Part shown: positions 32,708 to 42,100 of the stretch, in pieces
Numbering within the stretch: the first letter of the stretch is position 1
Layout: the number at the start of each line of letters is the position of its first letter
Source: JBAZLV01 sp964586075
GTDB taxonomy: Bacteria > Nitrospirota > UBA9217
Assembly (NCBI GenBank): GCA_964586075.1
Contig: CAZPGZ010000014.1
Location: forward strand, 1 to 64,000
Direction: 5' to 3'
DNA: 64,000 bases
Position numbers and translations under genes: made by a program
Notes under the pieces: generated by a model
What the model was told of the DNA's origin: nothing
Seen by the model: the letters and a program-made list of their open reading frames with translations, nothing else
The model's database searches: none

Positions 32708-34057
32708 TCATTTGCTATCGGTATTATTGTTCGCCTTCATCCCTTCATCGAGCGTCTTGAGAAATATTGCGCGGGCCGGTTCGCTGTTCAGGATTCCCAT
32801 ATGGGTTTCATTAAAACCGACTACCCGCGTAGCGCTGGTCTGGAGCCCCAACTCAAGCTGAGAACGAATGCTGACAGCGCCATCGCTGTTTTCAGGCTGT
32901 TTTACGGTTGACGGGGTCTTGTACGAGAAAAAAAGATAGAAAGGCAGTTGGCCGGGAATCGGCTTGCCGGTTAATGCCTGCACGAAATCGCTCTGGGACC
33001 GGACATCGAGCCACACCGGTATTTTGGCTGGTGCCTTTCCAGCCCATTCCTGCGCGATATCGCTGCCGCCGTACGGGGTGGAAAAAGAGCAGAACATTTT
33101 GAGGTAGGAAGGAACGCCGTTTTGCGCAAGCTTGTTGATTGCGGACACTGCGACAAGCCCTCCCATACTGTGGGCTACCAGTATGATCTTCCGCTGGTGT
33201 CTGATGGAATTGTTGTTTCCGATATAATTCAATGTTTCTGCGAGCAGAGTGCCCAGCTTGTCAAGCTGGAGCCCGGAGGGATAGTAGAAGAAAAAGGGTT
33301 GATACCGGCTGCGGTCAAGTCCCGCCGCGAAAAATTTCCAGTCCCGCGGCGTGCCGGCGATTCCGTGGATGAATAAAACGGTGGTTTTTCTGGGATCATA
33401 CTCCTCAAGTCCGAAAACAAACCCCTGAATGTGGTAAATCAGCTCTGTAGGATAATAGAGGCCGATTTTTCCGTAGTTGGGATCGAAAAAATCATCATCC
33501 AGCGATGAATATACATAGCTGGACGGTTTAACCGTCTCCCGTACATGGAAATTCGCCCGGCCCGGATGGTCCATATCCAGCGTGATCGAAGGCCCTTCGA
33601 GCACCGCCCCGGATATGGATTGTGCAGGATCAACATGAACGGATGCCCTGCCTACGACCTCATCCGTTTCAAAATCCAGGCTCTTGTTCAAATCCGCAAG
33701 AATATAAAGATCATAGTCTCCCTTGGGAAGAAAAACCATGTAGAGTTCGTTCGACTGCTGAATTTGTATTGCCGCAACTATTTCGTTTTTCCGGTATTGA
33801 CTGCTGATGGCAAGAAGAAGCAGCGGTTCCTGACGGTTACGGGGTTTGATGATCTGTCCACCCACAACCAGCGAATCTTCTGGCGCAAGATTGTTCAGGG
33901 TAGACATGCTCGGCATTCCCTTGAAGGTGATCCCCCAATGAGCTTTACGCGCGGCAAAGTTCATATAGCTGCAACCGGAAAGGAAGCAGACGGAGACGAG
34001 GAGCGTAGCACATATCAGAAAACGAGTGAATATCAATCGGGAGTGTTTGGTGTCCAT
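32708..34057 (-). CDS. Alpha/beta hydrolase lipoprotein (putative lipase/esterase)
   Basis: A 449-residue predicted lipoprotein with lipobox CFLSGC. An N-terminal part of about 190 residues is of unknown fold. The alpha/beta hydrolase domain follows: oxyanion FIHGIAGTPRDW, nucleophile VAHSMGGLVAV (AxSxG-like HSMG), then a probable catalytic His in GFNETHMGIL near the C-terminus. It probably cleaves acyl or other esters in the periplasm or outer membrane. ATG 34057 has GGAGG 10 nt upstream; the reading from 34102 adds 15 residues before the signal peptide. Confidence 0.8.
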   Translation of the reverse strand: MDTKHSRLIFTRFLICATLLVSVCFLSGCSYMNFAARKAHWGITFKGMPSMSTLNNLAPEDSLVVGGQIIKPRNRQEPLLLLAISSQYRKNEIVAAIQIQQSNELYMVFLPKGDYDLYILADLNKSLDFETDEVVGRASVHVDPAQSISGAVLEGPSITLDMDHPGRANFHVRETVKPSSYVYSSLDDDFFDPNYGKIGLYYPTELIYHIQGFVFGLEEYDPRKTTVLFIHGIAGTPRDWKFFAAGLDRSRYQPFFFYYPSGLQLDKLGTLLAETLNYIGNNNSIRHQRKIILVAHSMGGLVAVSAINKLAQNGVPSYLKMFCSFSTPYGGSDIAQEWAGKAPAKIPVWLDVRSQSDFVQALTGKPIPGQLPFYLFFSYKTPSTVKQPENSDGAVSIRSQLELGLQTSATRVVGFNETHMGILNSEPARAIFLKTLDEGMKANNNTDSK

Positions 34058-34433
34058 TTTGGGACAACCTCCGATAAACAGGTTAGAGAAAGTCAGAAAC
34101 AAATGATTCTCTTCATGGTCAGATCAGCGCATCTTTTTACGTTATGTGAAGTGCTAATAAAAATACTATATGGCCAAGCAAGTCCTCTCGTCAAGATTCT
34201 TTTTAAATAAAAAAATATCATGTACCGATAATTTTAAACGCTAAGCAATGTTCTGGTCTGCTTAAATGTAACAAAATGCATTAATTTGCTCATATCTAGA
34301 TTCGTTTTTTTATATGTTTTGCTTGCAAATATTTTTTTGAAATGCTAAAATTTAATGGTTTTTTGGTCATTCCACCATAATTCGGAATACAAGTTCTGTA
34401 AACCCGAAGTTTGAAGTTGAAGGAGGGGAGTCA
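34058..34433. other. AT-rich divergent intergenic region
   Basis: This 376-bp gap separates the divergent lipase and TlpA-operon genes. It contains one good plus-strand promoter (34323-34351) and AT-rich sequence. No small gene or RNA was recognised. Confidence 0.5.
34323..34351 (+). promoter_or_regulatory. Sigma-70 promoter of the TlpA-ABC-transglutaminase-TPR operon
   Basis: TTGCAA (34323-34328), a 17-bp spacer and TAAAAT (34346-34351) lie 82 bp before the TlpA start in an AT-rich tract. No other promoter is obvious before the next four genes. Confidence 0.5.
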
Positions 34434-35294
34434 TTGAACAATAGAGCTCTAATATTCCTTTCGATGTTCCTTGCTGTGATAGCTGTCATATTTAACATGT
34501 CAGCCAAGAAGCAGCCTGCAGACGACGAAGCAAAAATGTTTGAGTTTATGAATCAACCACTCCAATGGCGGGGAAAACCCGCACCTGACTTTACCATTGA
34601 TTGTCTGGATAACGAGAAATTTATTTTTTCGGAGCATGTAGGCAAAAAAGTAGTCATCCTTAATTTTTTCGCAACGTGGTGCAATCCATGCAAAGAAGAA
34701 ATGCCCGAACTTGTCCGTTTCTATGAAATGCACAGGAAAGCCCCGGTAATTTTCATCGGTATCAACGCGGATGAATCGGAAGACGCAGTCAGCAGATTTA
34801 TTCGTGATTTCAATGTGACATACCCTGTTGCAATTGATAAAAAGAACAAGCTACAGAAACTATTTTCAGTCAGGTCTTTTCCTACCACTATATTCATCGG
34901 CGCGGACGGTGTCGTCCATATTTATGAAGTTGGACAGATTAAGAATGCCGACATCGCTTTTGACGAACCGCTGAAAGTAGGCTTGGAAACAATAAAAGCC
35001 GGCGTTGGTATTACGAAGGAAGGCTTTTTTGCAAGGTTGGAAGTAGAGAAGAAAAAAAATGCGGCAGAGACCGAGTCGAGGGCGAATGAGGAATCAACTG
35101 ACCCGTTGATCACCGGCCGGGCAAAAACCATAGCTGAAAAAATGCGCTGCCCCTGTGGATGTTCGCATACCGTCATGGACTGTACCTGTTCGACGGCAAA
35201 AAATATCAAAGAGCAACTTAAGAAACGCGATATCTCAAACATGACAGATGCCGATGTCATCAAATCCCTTAATCAGGAGTTTTGCATGAAATGA
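34434..35294 (+). CDS. TlpA-type thiol-disulfide protein with C-terminal CcmH-like domain
   Basis: A 286-residue membrane-anchored thioredoxin-like protein. Residues 1-22 form an uncleaved-type anchor. The thioredoxin fold has the active site W-C83-N-P-C86 and the cis-proline segment SFPTTIFIG. After a charged linker, residues 230-286 hold a second cysteine cluster (M-R-C239-P-C-G-C243 then DCTCSTA) that resembles the CcmH/CycL heme-ligation motif. It may handle disulfides of exported cysteine proteins or cytochromes. The start is a TTG at 34434 with GGAGG upstream. Its stop overlaps the ABC gene (ATGA). Confidence 0.8.
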   Translation: MNNRALIFLSMFLAVIAVIFNMSAKKQPADDEAKMFEFMNQPLQWRGKPAPDFTIDCLDNEKFIFSEHVGKKVVILNFFATWCNPCKEEMPELVRFYEMHRKAPVIFIGINADESEDAVSRFIRDFNVTYPVAIDKKNKLQKLFSVRSFPTTIFIGADGVVHIYEVGQIKNADIAFDEPLKVGLETIKAGVGITKEGFFARLEVEKKKNAAETESRANEESTDPLITGRAKTIAEKMRCPCGCSHTVMDCTCSTAKNIKEQLKKRDISNMTDADVIKSLNQEFCMK

Positions 35295-36193
35295 TACTAC
35301 ATGCCGAAAATATTTTGGTGAATTTCAAGAGGGGTGCTTTCAGAAAAAAAATAAAAGCCCTGGATGGTTTTTCCCTTTCCGTCCAAAAAGGAGACGTTTT
35401 TGCCCTTCTCGGGCCCAACGGCGCAGGCAAATCAACAGCCATGTATTGTTTCCTCGGCCTTATCCGCCCGAACAATGGTTACATATCGGTCCTTGGCAAA
35501 CGACCTGAACTCGGTTCCGACCTATTCGGCAGGATAGCATACCTGCCGGAAGATCCTCACTATCATCTCTACCTTACCGTAGAAGAAGCAGTTACGTATT
35601 ATGCACGGCTTTATGGAAATGGTCTGGACAACCGTCGCGTACGCATGGTGCTTGAGCGCGTCGGCATGGCCGAGTTTCGGGATTTAAGACTTTCGAAGTG
35701 CTCCAAAGGTATGAAGCAGAAGGTCGGGATCGCTCAATGCCTTCTCAACGAACCAGAACTTATTTTCCTTGATGAACCGACGCGGGGGCTGGATCCCATC
35801 GCGGTCAAGGAGTTGAGGGACATCCTTAGTGAAATGAATAAAAAGGGAACAACGATTGTCCTTAATTCACATGTACTTTCCGAAATTGAAATGATATGCA
35901 ACAGGGCGGCCATCATGAATCAGGGAAAAGTCATAGCACAGGATGAGATGAACCGTTTGCGCGGCATGGGCCTTGAGACCTATCAAGTCGAATTTGAGCA
36001 ACTGGATCCCATTCCGGACTATGTAAACATTATAGTCAAGTCGCCTACCACCATCAAAGGTGAGATACCGGCAGAAAAATTGATGGACTTTGTACAGTTG
36101 GTGTACAGTTCTGGACACAAACTGTATGAATGTTCGCTTAAAAAAATGTCGCTTGAAGATTCATTTTTCAATATTTTAAAAGGAGGTGCTTGA
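35291..36193 (+). CDS. ABC transporter ATP-binding protein
   Basis: A 300-residue ATPase. Walker A is GPNGAGKS, the Q-loop lies before YLPEDPHYHLYLTVEE, the signature is SKCSKGMKQKVG and Walker B is LIFLDEPTRGLDP, with the switch His in LNSHVLSEIE. It is of the CcmA/NatA-like exporter class, with a C-terminal extension of about 80 residues. ATG 35291 overlaps the TlpA stop, so the two are translationally coupled. The permease gene starts 1 bp after its stop. Confidence 0.9.
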   Translation: MILHAENILVNFKRGAFRKKIKALDGFSLSVQKGDVFALLGPNGAGKSTAMYCFLGLIRPNNGYISVLGKRPELGSDLFGRIAYLPEDPHYHLYLTVEEAVTYYARLYGNGLDNRRVRMVLERVGMAEFRDLRLSKCSKGMKQKVGIAQCLLNEPELIFLDEPTRGLDPIAVKELRDILSEMNKKGTTIVLNSHVLSEIEMICNRAAIMNQGKVIAQDEMNRLRGMGLETYQVEFEQLDPIPDYVNIIVKSPTTIKGEIPAEKLMDFVQLVYSSGHKLYECSLKKMSLEDSFFNILKGGA

Positions 36194-36194
36194 C

Positions 36195-37007
36195 GTGTAT
36201 CAGCAGCTCTTGGCAAATATGCTTATAAATCTTATCTTTTACCGGCGGAATAAACTCTTAATTGCCGCGTCGATTTTTATTACGCTTGTTCTTGGACTTG
36301 CCGTGCTGCCCGCATTGTTCTTCGCATCGCAAACACAGCATCTAGCGCAGCTGAGCATGGTGTTCACGTATGTAAACCAGTTGGCGATGTGCATTGCTGC
36401 CGGGATCGCTCTGCTGATGATCTCTCAGCATATTAAAGACCGCTCAATAAAAATGGTTTTCACGAAACCCTGCATGCCTGAAATATGGCTCTTATCAAGT
36501 TTCCTCTCTGCAGCCTTCGTTGCTTTCCTGCTCTATTGCGGATCGCTCCTCATCGCGTCTGTTCTTGCTGCCGTCTGGAAGATGCCGTTTCCCCTGGGAA
36601 TTTTTTACATTACCCTCAACGAGTTCTTTCTGACCGTGAGCATCATCGCGTATGTTACTTTTCTTTCAGTTGTTTTCCATCCTGTTCTTGCCCTTATGTT
36701 CCTCTTTGTTTTTCATGAAGGTTTGTTTTACTGGCTTAAGGTTCTGATTGCCAGCGGAATCAAAGCGGCCAGCGCGAATGCTTTTATTCCACTGCTAAAA
36801 TTTTTGAAAATTATTGTTGATACGATTTATATGATTCTTCCCACCTTCAGCCCTTATGCAGAGAAGACACATCAGGTTTATTCAAGCCTCCGGGGTTCCG
36901 ACGGAGACTGGAGCATATTGCTGCTGAATATTGGCTATTCGCTGGTTTTTACGACGTTGTTTTACCTGCTGACAGTCTACATCCTGAAAAAGAAGAGGTA
37001 TGTATAG
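36195..37007 (+). CDS. ABC transporter permease
   Basis: A 270-residue membrane protein with six predicted transmembrane helices, of the ABC-2 type that pairs with the upstream ATPase. The start is GTG 36195, with AAGGAGG directly before; the GTG at 36186 lies inside that site. A short periplasmic loop near residues 205-235 (FSPYAEKTHQVYSSLRG) is hydrophilic. It should export a substrate made or matured by the neighbouring genes. Confidence 0.8.
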   Translation: MYQQLLANMLINLIFYRRNKLLIAASIFITLVLGLAVLPALFFASQTQHLAQLSMVFTYVNQLAMCIAAGIALLMISQHIKDRSIKMVFTKPCMPEIWLLSSFLSAAFVAFLLYCGSLLIASVLAAVWKMPFPLGIFYITLNEFFLTVSIIAYVTFLSVVFHPVLALMFLFVFHEGLFYWLKVLIASGIKAASANAFIPLLKFLKIIVDTIYMILPTFSPYAEKTHQVYSSLRGSDGDWSILLLNIGYSLVFTTLFYLLTVYILKKKRYV

Positions 37008-37165
37008 GAATATAAAGCTTTTTGTGCTTTCAGGGAAAAGAAAAATTTTTATTATACTGGCTCATAATAATGCTGATATTAGCAGCATTCACGCGAAGGG
37101 GGATATGCTGCAGTTTGCTAAAACCCGATGCAAGCATGTGAACAATTTTAACGAAGGAGACGAAG

Positions 37166-39043
37166 ATGAAAATAGTTTTTGCCGTAGTGTTAATAATGGT
37201 GCTCATTTCTGCGGGTGTTCAGGCTGAGAGCAGCAAAGCTGCCCCATACACCGGGAATTATAAATTTGAAAGATACTACGGCAATTACGATGTCAATGTC
37301 GATGGCACCCATACCGAAACACATGATATCATCGTCAGTGTACTTACGGAGGAAGGTGTAAAGTCTTCCAACCAGGCAAATATCAGCTACAGCGAGAGTC
37401 TGGAGGAGGCCATCCTGCTTTCGGCTTATACGCTTAAGAAAGATGGTCGCCGTATTGACGTTCCACCGGCAAATGTTAAGGAACGAGAGGCTTACGCCGG
37501 AGGCGGTCCGATGTATAGTGATATCAAGACAAAGGTTATCATTTTTCCCGATGTCGCAGCAGGAGACAAGATAGGATACTCATACAAAATTATCCAGAAG
37601 CAGGCACACTTCCCGGGGCACTTTTCCATGACCCAAACATATTCGAAGTTTATAGTCTATGATGACGTCCGGGTTAAAGTAACTGTTCCCGTAGACACCC
37701 TCAAGCTGCAGGTTTTTTCCGCCGGTGTCCAGGGGGGACGCACACAAGACCAGAACGGCAGAATGCAGTGGGTCTGGACTTATAAAAACAGCGAGATTGC
37801 GACCCCTGAATATGGATCAGTTGATCCGATTGATTACGGGCCACGAGTCATCGTTTCTTCATTTAAAGATTATGGCGCTGTTGCGGCAGCATATGAAAAA
37901 CGGGCTAGGCCAAAGGCTGTCGTAACGGACAGAATCCGAGTCTTAAGTGAAACAATTACACACGGTGTGGAAAGTCAGCGGGAACAGGCAAAGGCGCTTT
38001 ATACCTGGGTTTCAAAAAATATCAACTATGCAGGGAATTGCATCGGGACTGGTTCTGTTGTGCCGCATGACACTGACATGATTCTTGACAACAAACTGGG
38101 TGACTGCAAAGACCATGCAGTATTATTGCAGGCGCTCCTCAGCGCCAAAGGTATAGAAAGTACGCAGGTTCTAGTAAATGCCGGATCAAGCTTCAAGCTG
38201 CCCGAAGTTCTTTCAATGCATGTTCTTAATCACGTCATAAATTATATTCCCAGCCTCGATCTCTATGCAGACGCTACTTCCAAGCATGTCCCTTTCGGCT
38301 TATTACCCATGCATGAATCAGGAAAACCCGTAATCCATACGGCCTTTTTTGCCGGTATTAGAAAGACACCATCTTCCAGCTTCAAAACAAATACGTCAAG
38401 CATGAAAATGTTCGTACGCATTCACGAAGACGGATCAGCAGACGGCGAGACAATCAACGAGGAAACGGGCATATTATCGAGTGGTATGAAAGCGTATATG
38501 GCTCACGTGGAGCCGAATATGGAGGATTATATAGTGCGGAACATTATTGCGCGAAGCGGGTTTACCGGAACCGGCACTCTGATCAAGGGAGATGTTCAGA
38601 ACTTATCAGACCGATATACCTATGGCGCCAAATACCATATTACAAATATCGCAAACATGCCAGGGCCAGGCGGTCTTTTTGTAGCACCCATTTTTTCGCA
38701 TGTTTTGACGCTCACCTATGCTACGGCCGTACTTAGCACCCCGAAGCAGACTATCGACAGCATGTGTTTCGGTGGCATTTCTTCCGAGGAATACGTACTT
38801 GATTTTCCGAAAAACGTCAAAATCCTTGCTCTTCCTAAGGATGTGCATTTTGATAACGGCGAGGAACGGTATGATTCAAGTTACCGACAGGTAGACAATA
38901 AAATTACAGTCATTCGCAAACTGGAAGACAGGACGCCGGGGCCTGTCTGCACTCCGCAAGACACGAACGGGTTCAGGCCATATGCTGAAAGGATTTTCAA
39001 GGATCTCAGGTCCCAGATTATTTACCAGCCTGCAACGGAATAG
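37166..39043 (+). CDS. DUF3857 / transglutaminase-like exported protein
   Basis: A 625-residue secreted protein with a cleavable signal peptide (MKIVFAVVLIMVLISAGVQA). A DUF3857 domain (about 40-230) is followed by a transglutaminase-like core (about 255-390). Its Cys-His-Asp set is visible: LGDC(314)KDHAVLLQALL, MHVLNHVINYI and LYADATSK. A beta-rich C-terminal domain follows. The catalytic triad suggests peptide cleavage or cross-linking in the periplasm. It lies 158 bp after the permease; a hairpin of 7 bp (37069-37089) is in the gap. Confidence 0.85.
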   Translation: MKIVFAVVLIMVLISAGVQAESSKAAPYTGNYKFERYYGNYDVNVDGTHTETHDIIVSVLTEEGVKSSNQANISYSESLEEAILLSAYTLKKDGRRIDVPPANVKEREAYAGGGPMYSDIKTKVIIFPDVAAGDKIGYSYKIIQKQAHFPGHFSMTQTYSKFIVYDDVRVKVTVPVDTLKLQVFSAGVQGGRTQDQNGRMQWVWTYKNSEIATPEYGSVDPIDYGPRVIVSSFKDYGAVAAAYEKRARPKAVVTDRIRVLSETITHGVESQREQAKALYTWVSKNINYAGNCIGTGSVVPHDTDMILDNKLGDCKDHAVLLQALLSAKGIESTQVLVNAGSSFKLPEVLSMHVLNHVINYIPSLDLYADATSKHVPFGLLPMHESGKPVIHTAFFAGIRKTPSSSFKTNTSSMKMFVRIHEDGSADGETINEETGILSSGMKAYMAHVEPNMEDYIVRNIIARSGFTGTGTLIKGDVQNLSDRYTYGAKYHITNIANMPGPGGLFVAPIFSHVLTLTYATAVLSTPKQTIDSMCFGGISSEEYVLDFPKNVKILALPKDVHFDNGEERYDSSYRQVDNKITVIRKLEDRTPGPVCTPQDTNGFRPYAERIFKDLRSQIIYQPATE

Positions 39044-39199
39044 CCGATGATATCTGATGAGTGCGGAGTTATACCGTGACGATTTCATCTTTAAGCGTTG
39101 TTCCCAACTGACACCCTCTCATTAGTCAGACGATTGGTTGTCGATGTTGCAATAAAAGCCGATTTCTAGTCTGTAACTTTCATGGCAGAAGGAGAACTC

Positions 39200-42100
39200 A
39201 TGAATAAGGCCGTGATACTGATAAAAACCCATAAACAAATTTTCCGAAAAGGCATTGTTCAAGCAAGCAAATTTGTTTTCCTTTTTCTGTTGTTTTCAAC
39301 AGCCTATTCTTCTGTACAGGAAGCATGGAGCGAAGAAGCCGAAAAACTGATTGTCGACCTTGATGCCGCACAAGTGAGTATATATGAGAGGAGTGATTCA
39401 AAGTCCCATATTTTTGCATTTGGTGGAAGTTTCTTTCGTGGCTTCTATCCGACCAATGAGTGGGAAATAGAAACGCTTACTCCTGACCAGTATCGGCTTC
39501 GCCATAAAACCTGGAAGAATTTTTTCTGGAAGATAGATCGTGTCCAGAAAAAAGTATGGCGTGTGAATGGGGCTGATTTAAAAACGCAGGGAAACGAAAC
39601 AATGCTTTTAGAAAACATTGTCGTAATCACTCCGAACGATATGTCGAAAAAAAACTGGCCTCCGAACGTAGTACCGCTAAACGGAACAGAAATAAAACGA
39701 AATTTTTCAGAAAACAACATCTTTAAGGATCTTCAGAAAAATGATCCGGGTTGGGGACATTCTCTTCTGGTATCATTAAAGATGGCATCACCACAATTGA
39801 TTCTTGATCCAAATAATTCTTCCGTGCAGGTGTTATTCGAAGATGCGATTATATCCAGCAAAGACGACTCTGAAGTCCGACACGTGAGTGTCGATGTTTT
39901 TCAATTTCGCTTTGCGAATACCAGATCTTTATATTGGCAAATCAATGTCAAAAGCATGAGATTGTTTGAGGCATGGCAGGGTACTTTCGGTTTTCTCAAC
40001 GGCCGCCTTTCCTCACTTTTAGAAAAAGTTCATTTGGAAGACCGCAAGGTTAGCACTCCAAAGAACGGTATCAGAGGCGATCTTACGATGGCCTCCTATC
40101 GGGGAAAATCGTCGCAATCGGCTTGGCTGGATTCCGAAAAAAAATTGAATGAAGCTATTCTGCTCAAAAAAACCTACGATATACTGATTGTTCCATTTCA
40201 AGTCAATGGTTATGCAATTGACCGCATTGATCGATCCTTGATGACGAGATACCTGGATCAGGTTATTGTGTCATTGACGGATTACAAAACACCCAGCCCC
40301 ACCCTGGTTATGCGGACTTTGGGTGAAGGCGCCCGCACGTATAATGATTATGATGTATTTCAATTGGCCAATAAACTAGACGTTAAACAAATCATACGAG
40401 GTTATGCTGGACATAGTTTAAATCAGCGAATAACAATAACGCTCCTCATACAGACAAGAAATGCCGGTGAATATTTTTCTTCCGCAACAAAGAGCGAGAA
40501 ATATGAATGGCGTGATATCGTAATTTCTGATGAGCGTACCCCGGCGGAAGCGTTCGAAAGTATACTGCATGATGTGACTGCGCGGCTTTTTCCTCAAAAA
40601 TCCTCCCCCAAAATGGCGAAAATTGTTTCGGAGGAACGAACTGCCAGCTTGCCTTCTAACATCCAGATGCTATCGGCAGGTTCTCAATCACCGGCGATCC
40701 GTGCATATTATCTTCAATTGCTCGGCATGCTGCATCCGGAGCAATCCATTGCTAAAGAAGAGCTTTTTGCGCGGTCATTGATGGCCTTGCGCGAATTGGC
40801 TCCTCAATCGCCGCTGTTTAAAGTGCTCAAAGCGCGCGCTTTATTCTATTTGTATCGCCGGCCGGCTGCAATCGCTGCCCTTGGTAGTCCAAACAGCGCC
40901 GAAGAACGTGCGTTTTTGGCGGTGCTGAATGGGGACCTCCTGTCGCTCAGGGAAGAAATTAAAAACATCCGCGATCCCCTGGCCGGACTTATAGCACAGA
41001 TTGAACTGTCGGATCTGTACTGGTCCTACAGCCCTGACCAAGTGGACAGAGAATCCGTTGCTAAGACATATCCAGGATGGGAAAAGATGCTGACTCGGCG
41101 TCTTCAGCATCGGGATGGGTGGATTGTGCAGTCCAATCTTGAAACAAAGCATGAACTGGACAGCCTTTTCCCGATCAAGGGTTTTACTGCACAGGAGATA
41201 CTCAAGAGCAAGATTGCAACCGGAGAATTTCGGGAGAATGATGACGACATCGTTTTCTCAGTCTATAATCATTACCGGCGTTTAATGGAGAACCAACCGG
41301 AATTTCTCCATGCGCATGAATCTGCTTCAGTTGTTCAACGAGATACTCTTGATTTAATGGTTTCCGTCGGAGAATCCAATCTGTTAAAAAGAATAAGACT
41401 ACGTCGGATGCAAGCACTGAATGAAGATATTACAGCACTGGTAGACAGCTATCAAATGATTTACCAAGGACATCCCGAGATGGCACATCAGAAGGCACTT
41501 GCGTTGTACAGTATGGCATATGCCAAACAGGGTCAGGCGCAAGAGAATTTGCGAAAAGAGGCGGCGCAACTGCAACATGACGCGTGCCACTGGTCGCAGG
41601 GGCAGACATGGATTGCCTCACAAAGCTGTTTTTCGAACAATTTTTATGATGCGGATTTTCCCCGCCGCTCATATTGGAAATTTTCAAATGACCCAAAAGC
41701 ACTAGCCGACAGGAAGTATGCAGGGTCGCGTGAACATACGCAGCGCGGCAATCTTATTATAACAAGCTTCGATCGAAACGAGCTTCTCAATAAGGAACTC
41801 GCTCTTCTTTATACACAGACCGATTTTACAAGGCTGGCTGATTATCATAAGAAGCTAAAGGAAATACGCATGGATGAAGAAGCCGCCAACCTTCTGGAAA
41901 AAAACAGTCAGCGCTTTCTGGGCAACTCCAGGAGAACATATTTTTATGCGAAACTGGCGGAGGACGCAGGAAACTTGAACCAGGCGAGAGCGCTTTTTGA
42001 AGAAGCCATTCTCCTTCAACCAAATGACTGGAGCCCTTATGAAGGCCTTAGTTCATTATTGATACGAACGGGCGATTTTAAGGCTGCCTCAAAAACCGCT

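Noticed and set aside
37069..37089. AATGCTG/CAGCATT hairpin between the permease and transglutaminase genes as a terminator
   Set aside because: A 7-bp stem without a T-tract; it does not clearly separate transcription units.
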